Of a DNA stretch of 64,000 nt, positions 58,040-64,000 are shown piece after piece (position 1 is the first letter of the stretch; every line of letters begins with the position of its first letter). The notes below the pieces were generated by a model. It saw only the letters and a list, made by a program, of their open reading frames with translations, ran no database searches and was not told the origin of the DNA. The DNA lies in assembly GCA_038093975.1 (NCBI GenBank), contig JBBPTG010000062.1:1-64000 (forward strand), written 5' to 3'. The stretch is from Chalciporus piperatus. Taxonomy: Eukaryota > Basidiomycota > Agaricomycetes > Boletales > Boletaceae. The position numbers and the translations under genes are program-made.

Positions 58040-58925
58040 ATTAGGGAAATTAAGCTACACTTATCTACGCTTTTTTGTACACTCAATCACAACACTTTCA
58101 CACTTTTAACTACACTTTTGGTACGCTTTTTTGTACACTTAGCTCCAGTCAAACCTAGTTACTTTGCTACACTCTTGACTACCCTTAGTACGCTTTTTTG
58201 TACACTTTTCCTACACTCAATCCTAATATACTTTGGTACACTTTTGATTACTGATTTAGTACGCTTTTTTGCTACAGTTTAGCTACACTCCATCTAGCTA
58301 CACTTTCCTACACATTTGATAGTTTTACCACAGTTTAGCTACACTCTTCCCACACTTGTAACTACACATTTACTACGCTTTTTTGTACACTTTAGCTACA
58401 CTCTAACCTAATAGACTTTCCCACACTATTGACTACACATTCACTACACTTTTAGTACACTTTTTTGCTACACTCTATTACTACACATTTTCCCACACTT
58501 GTAACTACACTTTTAGTACACTTTTTTGTACACTTTAGCTACACTCCATCACTACACATTTTCCCACACCATTGACTACACTTTTAGTACGCTTTTTTGC
58601 TACACTCTATTACTACACATTTTCCCACACTTGTAACTACACTTTTAGTACACTTTTTTGTACACTTTAGCTACACTCCATCACTACACATTTTCCCACA
58701 CCATTGACTACACTTTTAGTACGCTTTTTTGCTACACTCTATTACTACACATTTTCCCACACTTGTAACTACACTTTTAGTACGCTTTTTTGTACACTTT
58801 AGTTACACTCCATCACTACACATTTTCCCACACCATTGACTACACTTTTAGTACACTTTTTTGCTACACTTTGCTACACTTTTCACTACACTTACTACAC
58901 TTTTGCTACACTCAGTTTTCCACCC
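58040..58925 (+). repeat. TACACTTTT minisatellite, left arm
   Basis: Imperfect tandem and higher-order repeats built from ctacactttta, gtacgcttttttg and tacactttagctacactc cover about 0.9 kb. A longer unit of about 123 bp is repeated nearly exactly around 58.45-58.85 kb. The C/T strand bias is extreme. Confidence 0.85.
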
Positions 58926-59110
58926 TTTGGACTACTTATACCTTCAGAAAAGTTGAGTATAATTATCATGAATTATATGAAATATCATGAAATATCTGAT
59001 AATACACTCTCAAGGGTGGTCAGCCACTTGTAACTGACACAAAATTTCCTGATAATATGAGAAATTACATGATATTTTCGAAAAAAACACGGTTTTTCAG
59101 TAATTTTCTA

Positions 59111-60349
59111 CTATTCTATACAATTATCTAGGGGAGGGTTTTCCTGATGTAGAAGCTGGGTGTGGTATCCATCAAGATAGGGAGGGAGCGCGGGCTTTAG
59201 CTCAACCAAGTCTTCTCGAGAATGAAGCTTCCAGATATGACTGAGGAGTCGTGATATTGTGGAGTTGGGTAACACGACATCGGGTGGGAACAAAGTAAGG
59301 TCTTGTGCTTCCCAAACCTGATCGCGAAGCGAAATTAACATGTCCATCGCATGCTTGCGGTCGTCCTTGTGAAGTCTGGCGAGCCCTTTCTCCTTCAAGG
59401 GCTTCATTTGTGATGGCGGAGGAGGAGATTCCGCTTCAGGGGCACAGCCACTACAACGGCATCGTTCGGGACGTGAGGTGAGCGGTAACGACTGGGTGAA
59501 GCAAGTGCGGCAAGTACAAGGCACATCAGAGGGTGGGTTGTCATAGATGGAATCGAGTTCTTCGACTTTGCAGGTTGCCAACACGAGACGGGCCATATTT
59601 GAATTCATTTGAGGAGCCTGAGCTGCAGTTCTTGACTTCGCAGCTTTTCGGTCGGAACCATCGAGTATCAGTCTTGCATTGGCTCGTGCTGACCTGGTGA
59701 GGTATGTGATAGCAGCAGGACTGATCAAAGGGGCAGCAACTGAATGGGAATGGGAAACGATCCTGATACGGCCGACCTTCTGCAAGTAGTCATCAGTGTT
59801 CATTGGTTCCCCGAAGATAACGACACGTTTAATGTTCGGTGAGTCGAAGCCAACAGAGAGCGTATCTGTGGCGACAATGATCTGGGCAGCAGGATCATCA
59901 TTCAGGACTGCCAATGTCGAGCTGTTGTAGGATGCCCAATTGAGTGAGTTGTACATTCGTACATTCTTTTTACCGTGAATGGCCTTCTTATTTTCTTTGT
60001 ATAGATATGCTGCAACACGAAATCCAATCGCAATTGTACGACAGAAGACGACCGTGGCACCATCCGCTCCGAGCAACCACCAAAGCTCGGGAAAGCGAGC
60101 ACTTGTCAAAGTGGACACCATGTCCCGAAAGACGAGGGCAATATCTCCGCGAAGGTTGGAGCGTCGAATGAATCGGAATCTGCCATCGGAAAGACCGAGG
60201 TAAGCACATACACTTTTCGTGGAAGCTCCCTTCTCCAGAGTAGCAGTGGCGGCAATGAGTGGTGGATCTGTGGTGGTGAGACGAGCACGTAGATGGCCGA
60301 TCTGCTTGTACGCAGGTCGAAGAGCCTTCCCCCAAGAGTTTAGAAGCAT
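59111..60349 (-). pseudogene. RecQ-type helicase fragment between the two inverted arms
   Basis: The unique spacer 59150-60346 encodes the C-terminal two-thirds of a RecQ-family helicase. Motif III-like LIAATATL is present, then a domain-2 strand VFCRTIAIGFRVAAYLYKE, motif V (IIVATDTLSVGFDSPNIK) and motif VI-like YLQKVGRIR. A Cys-rich zinc-binding-like segment follows (PCTCRTC and RCRCSGC). The N-terminal ATP-binding part (Walker A, DEAH) is missing, so it cannot be an active ATPase. Both ends of the 412-aa open frame come from the arm termini: the ATG lies in the right arm's CCTGATG and the final residues plus stop come from the left arm. The rest of the C-terminus is at 56.5 kb. No frame break occurs inside. 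Confidence 0.8.
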
Positions 60350-60579
60350 CAGGAAAACCCTCCCCTAGATAATTGTATAGAATAGTAGAAAATTACTGAA
60401 AAACCGTGTTTTTTTCGAAAATATCATGTAATTTCTCATATTATCAGGAAATTTTGTGTCAGTTACAAGTGGCTGACCACCCTTGAGAGTGTATTATCAG
60501 ATATTTCATGATATTTCATATAATTCATGATAATTATACTCAACTTTTCTGAAGGTATAAGTAGTCCAAAGGGTGGAAA

Positions 60580-61450
60580 ACTGAGTGTAGCAAAAGTGTA
60601 GTAAGTGTAGTGAAAAGTGTAGCAAAGTGTAGCAAAAAAGCGTACTAAAAGTGTAGTCAATGGTGTGGGAAAATGTGTAGTGATGGAGTGTAACTAAAGT
60701 GTACAAAAAAGCGTACTAAAAGTGTAGTTACAAGTGTGGGAAAATGTGTAGTAATAGAGTGTAGCAAAAAAGCGTACTAAAAGTGTAGTCAATGGTGTGG
60801 GAAAATGTGTAGTGATGGAGTGTAGCTAAAGTGTACAAAAAAGCGTAGTAAATGTGTAGTTACAAGTGTGGGAAAATGTGTAGTAATAGAGTGTAGCAAA
60901 AAAGCGTACTAAAAGTGTAGTCAATGGTGTGGGAAAATGTGTAGTGATGGAGTGTAGCTAAAGTGTACAAAAAAGTGTACTAAAAGTGTAGTTACAAGTG
61001 TGGGAAAATGTGTAGTAATAGAGTGTAGCAAAAAAGCGTACTAAAAGTGTAGTGAATGTGTAGTCAATAGTGTGGGAAAGTCTATTAGGTTAGAGTGTAG
61101 CTAAAGTGTACAAAAAAGCGTAGTAAATGTGTAGTTACAAGTGTGGGAAGTGTGTAGCTAAACTGTGGTAAAACTATCAAATGTGTAGGAAAGTGTAGCT
61201 AGATGGAGTGTAGCTAAACTGTAGCAAAAAAGCGTACTAAATCAGTAATCAAAAGTGTACCAAAGTATATTAGGATTGAGTGTAGGAAAAGTGTACAAAA
61301 AAGCGTACTAAGGGTAGTCAAGAGTGTAGCAAAGTAACTAGGTTTGACTGGAGCTAAGTGTACAAAAAAGCGTACCAAAAGTGTAGTTAAAAGTGTGAAA
61401 GTGTTGTGATTGAGTGTACAAAAAAGCGTAGATAAGTGTAGCTTAATTTC
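60580..61450 (-). repeat. TACACTTTT minisatellite, right arm (inverted copy)
   Basis: Reverse-complement copy of the left-arm minisatellite (agtgtag, caaaaaagcgtac units). One internal unit differs in agcgtagtaaatg as against agtgtactaaaag, showing slight divergence between arms. Confidence 0.8.
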
Positions 61451-61539
61451 CCTAATGGTTGGACTTGTCAAAAATCCGCACGGGAAGGTCACGTGACCGT
61501 GTTGAACTTGCCGCGTCAGCATTTTCGAGTCCTCACCAC

Positions 61540-62215
61540 TACAACTACCACTACCCCACAACCCACCTCAACACAGCACGAAAACGCAGCCGGCGAGGGC
61601 TCAACAGCCCCGCCGGCTTCACCAGGTGAGTTCTCGCTCACCACCACCACCACCACTCACCTCAAGCACAGCCGCGCGGGCTCAAAGCTTGCCCCACCAC
61701 CTTCGACCACCCAACTTCTTCGACACGAAAAAACAGCCGGCGAGGGCTCAACAGCCCCGCCGGCTGTCACAGGTGAGTTTCTACTCACCCCACCACCACC
61801 ACTGGCACCTCTCACCTCGAATACAGCCACTCGGGCTGTTTGCCCCACCACCACCACCACCTCCCACTCGAACTCGAACAATACGGCCGGCGTGGGCTCA
61901 ACAGCCCTGCCGGCATGACAAGGTTCGTTTTTCCTCAACCCACCACCTCTCACCTCGTATACAGCCATTCAGGCTGTATGCCCCACCATCATATCCCACC
62001 TCAACCTCGACACTCGACATCAAAACACGGCCGGCGAGGGCTCGACAGCCCCGTCGGCCTCACGAGGTAAGTTCCCACTCACCCCCACCACATCCACTCA
62101 CCTCGAACACAGCCGGTCGGTCGTTCGAGCTCGCCGCCACCTCATGCCACCTCCTCACCAACACCTTTTCACTAGCCTCACTGGCTGGCTCGTGCATGCC
62201 TTGGGACACCTTGTA
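61540..62215 (-). repeat. GC-rich hairpin ladder, right arm
   Basis: Inverted copy of the left ladder with the same number and spacing of palindromes. At about 61905 one copy reads ccctgccggca where the left arm has the reverse complement of ccccgccggca. Confidence 0.8.
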
Positions 62216-62733
62216 GGTAAGCTCATCTACACCATCTCTGCTTCCTCTCTCATCACAATCAACAGCTGTACCTTCCTCCCTGGGTTTGTCCAGCACCACA
62301 AGTAAGCTCATTCCCCCACCATCTCTGCTCCCTCTCTCATCACCTCAACAGCTGTACCTTGCTTGATAGCAGTTAGTAGATGTAGTACATGATCTGTAGT
62401 AGATAGTGGTCAATAAATTCATTTTCAATCATCATGATTATGTGTGATTTAATAGTAGTGAATGGCCAGTATTATCAGAATATAGTCTGCTAATATGAAC
62501 ACTATTATGACATTATATCTGTTAATTACAATGTCTTTCTGAAGATAATTGTATGGAAATATCAAGATTTTTCAGAAAATCCAGAGAATAACAAGGGGGG
62601 GCTACTTATGTTGATAAAATTGGAAGAATTATTAGAAATATGAAGAAATGTCAATAATTGTTGGTATTTGTGAGAATTACTTTAGAAATATCTACTATTC
62701 TATACAATTATCCAGGGGAGGGTTTTCCTGATG

Positions 62734-62999
62734 GCCTGTGCCCACCACAAACGGAACTTGGTGTGGTCACCATCCCATTTCCCAGGGTCGGCAACCTTTT
62801 TGGACACAGAGTCCGAATTGTCTGATATGAGCGCCTTCAGAGCGGCGGTGAGAGCAGCGATGGGATCAACGGGGTCTGCCATCGGAGATTCGGGACGGGG
62901 AGTAGTGGGGTGTGAACTTTCGGATGAGGAAGGGAAGTGACTTGGGGGAGATCTGTAATCCTGATCTTGTGGTTCTTGATCTACGAACTCTGCTGACAT
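62734..62999 (-). pseudogene. LTR-retrotransposon gag, truncated by the right arm
   Basis: The frame from ATG 62999 (MSAEFVDQEPQDQD) is Ser/Pro-rich, then reads IAALTAALKALISDNSDSV and ADPGKWDGDHTKFRLWWAQA, where the gag-specific F/W-D-G-D...F..WW motif of fungal retroelements appears. It breaks off at 62734, where the terminal repeat of the right arm begins; the last ten codons of the open frame are arm sequence. The rest of gag and pol is not on the other side of the palindrome. It belongs with the LTR at 63.7 kb. Confidence 0.65.
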
Positions 63000-63706
63000 A
63001 TATCCTTACTGAACCCTATCTTTCAAAGGTTCTCTGGGGATGACAGACACGAGGACGAAGAAAATATTTTTTCGAGCGGAGGTAGTACCTGCGACGCTTA
63101 TTGGAATCTTTGCAGACCTTCTGAGGAATTTTCCCAAGATCTGTTTGGATTTTGCACATATACTACTCTCGAACTTCTATCTTCGAGCAGTAGCAAAAAC
63201 TATCGTAATACAGGATACTATTTTTATTGTTTTTCTATTTTGTACCTCGGCGGTGCTGCCGGCTTACGTTGCTACGTATGACTCAGCCAAGGGGGCGGCG
63301 ACACGCTTTTCCCTTGTCGTCCTTCGCAATTGGGCACGATCCCAATCCGGTCTTCGAACAAAATACTATAGTACTGAGGGTAACAGAAACGGGGCACTAA
63401 AGGCTGGCCCAAAAGAATAAAATAGCCAGATGGCGAATGTGTGACGTCAACGGGTGATCACACGAACCCGGATCGTGTCTACAGTCAGAGGGTTGGCGCG
63501 TGAGCGGACCCCAAGACGTCTCGAACAATCAAAAAGCCCCTAGTGCACTATGGGGAACAGCAACGTTATCCAATTTATGACGGCGGACGGCCGTATATGC
63601 AGCAGTGGACGGAGTTGCGGTCTCCTGTGTGTCACGTACACAAACGGTCTTCTTGACCAACTCTTTAGCCCTAGAGTCCAGGCGGTGTTTTCAAGTCTAA
63701 TCCAAG
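63000..63706 (-). other. Retrotransposon leader with candidate primer-binding site
   Basis: About 700 bp between the LTR and the gag start, read on the minus strand. The sequence directly after the LTR (cttggattagacttg, at about 63692-63706) occupies the primer-binding-site position; I cannot name the tRNA. An antisense open frame at 63040-63420 has no family features. Confidence 0.45.
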
Positions 63707-63972
63707 TGTTATGACTAGGTCACAACACAGCGGGGACTTAAGGCAACACTAAGCCTTGCGAAGGAATATGCTGAGTACTAAAGCTTAATTGCGGCGAAGC
63801 AACAAATGGATTAGACTGGGGTCTGTGATAAGTACAGGGCTACTTATATACTTATTGAGAAATGCGCACAGACCAACAGCCGAATAAGGAAATCATAAAG
63901 GAAAAGATAAATAAGGTAAATGGGACGATAGATAAAAGGTACCAGGTACGGATTAGGGTCTAGGCCATGACA
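63707..63972 (-). repeat. LTR of the truncated retrotransposon
   Basis: 266 bp with inverted ends: TGTCATGGCCTAG at the 5' end (minus strand) and CTAGTCATAACA at the 3' end, following the TG...CA rule. A TATATAAGTAGCC promoter element lies inside at about 63.84 kb. It is followed on the minus strand by the leader and gag. The partner LTR is not in the window. Confidence 0.65.
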
Positions 63973-64000
63973 TCATTGCTGACTCATCTAAGTCTGGACT

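Larger units (their letters stand above)
56763..59149 (+). mobile_element. Left arm: 2,387-bp element with its own inverted termini
   Basis: It begins CATCAGGAAAACCC and continues tcccctggataattg; it ends with the inverted form (caattatctagggga then GGGTTTTCCTGATG). About 42 bp of the two termini match inverted, with one difference. TAG flanks both sides (56759-56761 and 59150-59152) if the extra T at 56762 is counted as element. Inside are an AT-rich outer zone, a GC-rich hairpin ladder (57.28-57.95 kb) and a TACACTTTT minisatellite (58.04-58.92 kb). No transposase frame; open frames here come from low-complexity repeats. Non-autonomous, superfamily unknown. Confidence 0.8.
60347..62733 (-). 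mobile_element. Right arm: inverted 2,387-bp copy of the left arm
   Basis: Exactly the same length as the left arm and nearly identical in inverted orientation. In the parts I compared only a few substitutions are visible, for example a G-to-R codon in one shared open frame and an R-to-S change in another. Its outer terminus joins a retrotransposon gag frame, its inner terminus the helicase fragment. Flanks at the two ends do not match, so no target duplication is seen for this copy. Confidence 0.8.

Noticed and set aside
57185..58282. Several open frames of 60-196 codons in the palindrome arms (His/Pro/Thr-rich)
   Set aside because: They come from the GC-rich hairpin ladder and minisatellite, occur in all frames and on both strands, and show no family features.
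56762..59152. Helitron, suggested by CTAG next to a TC start and by the nearby helicase
   Set aside because: The arms have true terminal inverted repeats, and the helicase is RecQ-type, not the Rep/PIF1-type of Helitrons.
57280..62215. CRISPR array, suggested by regularly spaced palindromes
   Set aside because: The host is clearly eukaryotic, the intervals are repetitive rather than unique spacers, and no cas-like gene is present.
63040..63420. 126-codon plus-strand frame with hydrophobic runs
   Set aside because: It is antisense to the retrotransposon leader and matches no known family; probably chance.

Overview
The window looks like genomic DNA of a filamentous basidiomycete. Genes are dense with short GT-AG introns (mostly 45-65 bp), and the mobile elements are typical of Agaricomycetes (Plavaka/CMC-type transposase, DUF6589 protein, hAT-like non-autonomous element). 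The expanded plant-cell-wall gene set (GH28, GH18 with CBM5/12, GH15) and the gene style resemble Rhizoctonia/Ceratobasidium, but that placement is inference. All gene models below were spliced by hand from reading-frame continuity and known protein families.

Layout. 1-11.2 kb: accessory DNA with a coiled-coil unknown gene cut by the window edge, a small divergent unknown gene, a Plavaka-type transposase gene (1.7-5.2 kb), a repeat-bearing desert, a ten-exon gene of a family I do not recognise by name (8.2-9.9 kb) and a Plavaka-associated C-terminal fragment. 11.9-13.1 kb: a decayed BioF/KBL-type aminotransferase pseudogene. 14.9-36.2 kb: a conserved block with a GH18 chitinase carrying CBM5/12, a DRY_EERY/SURP (SWAP-like) splicing factor, a 37-exon GH15 trehalase/glucoamylase-like gene, STE24, ATG22, SUMO, TFIIS, PRP46 and a Med25-like VWA gene. 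A 1.15 kb hAT-like element with an 8-bp target duplication sits 80 bp upstream of the GH15 start codon.

37.7-44.6 kb: two paralogous GH28 polygalacturonases separated by a 2.3 kb segment with inverted-repeat ends that contains broken genes. The second paralogue has lost two active-site residues. 44.8-52.7 kb: an array of small, decayed minus-strand paralogous units sharing a GACGTCAT motif, a TATA box and a 3' motif. It is split by a kinase-like fragment, a WD40 fragment and an intact medium-chain dehydrogenase/reductase gene.

53.0-64.0 kb: the most unusual region. An intact DUF6589 gene converges on the 3' end of a RecQ-type helicase gene. The helicase is split by a 2,387-bp element, and a second 2,387-bp copy lies inverted on the other side of the helicase fragment. 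Together they form a nearly 6 kb palindrome. Each arm has its own terminal inverted repeats, a ladder of GC-rich hairpins spaced about 145 bp apart and a long TACACTTTT minisatellite. The far arm abuts a truncated LTR-retrotransposon gag gene with one visible LTR.
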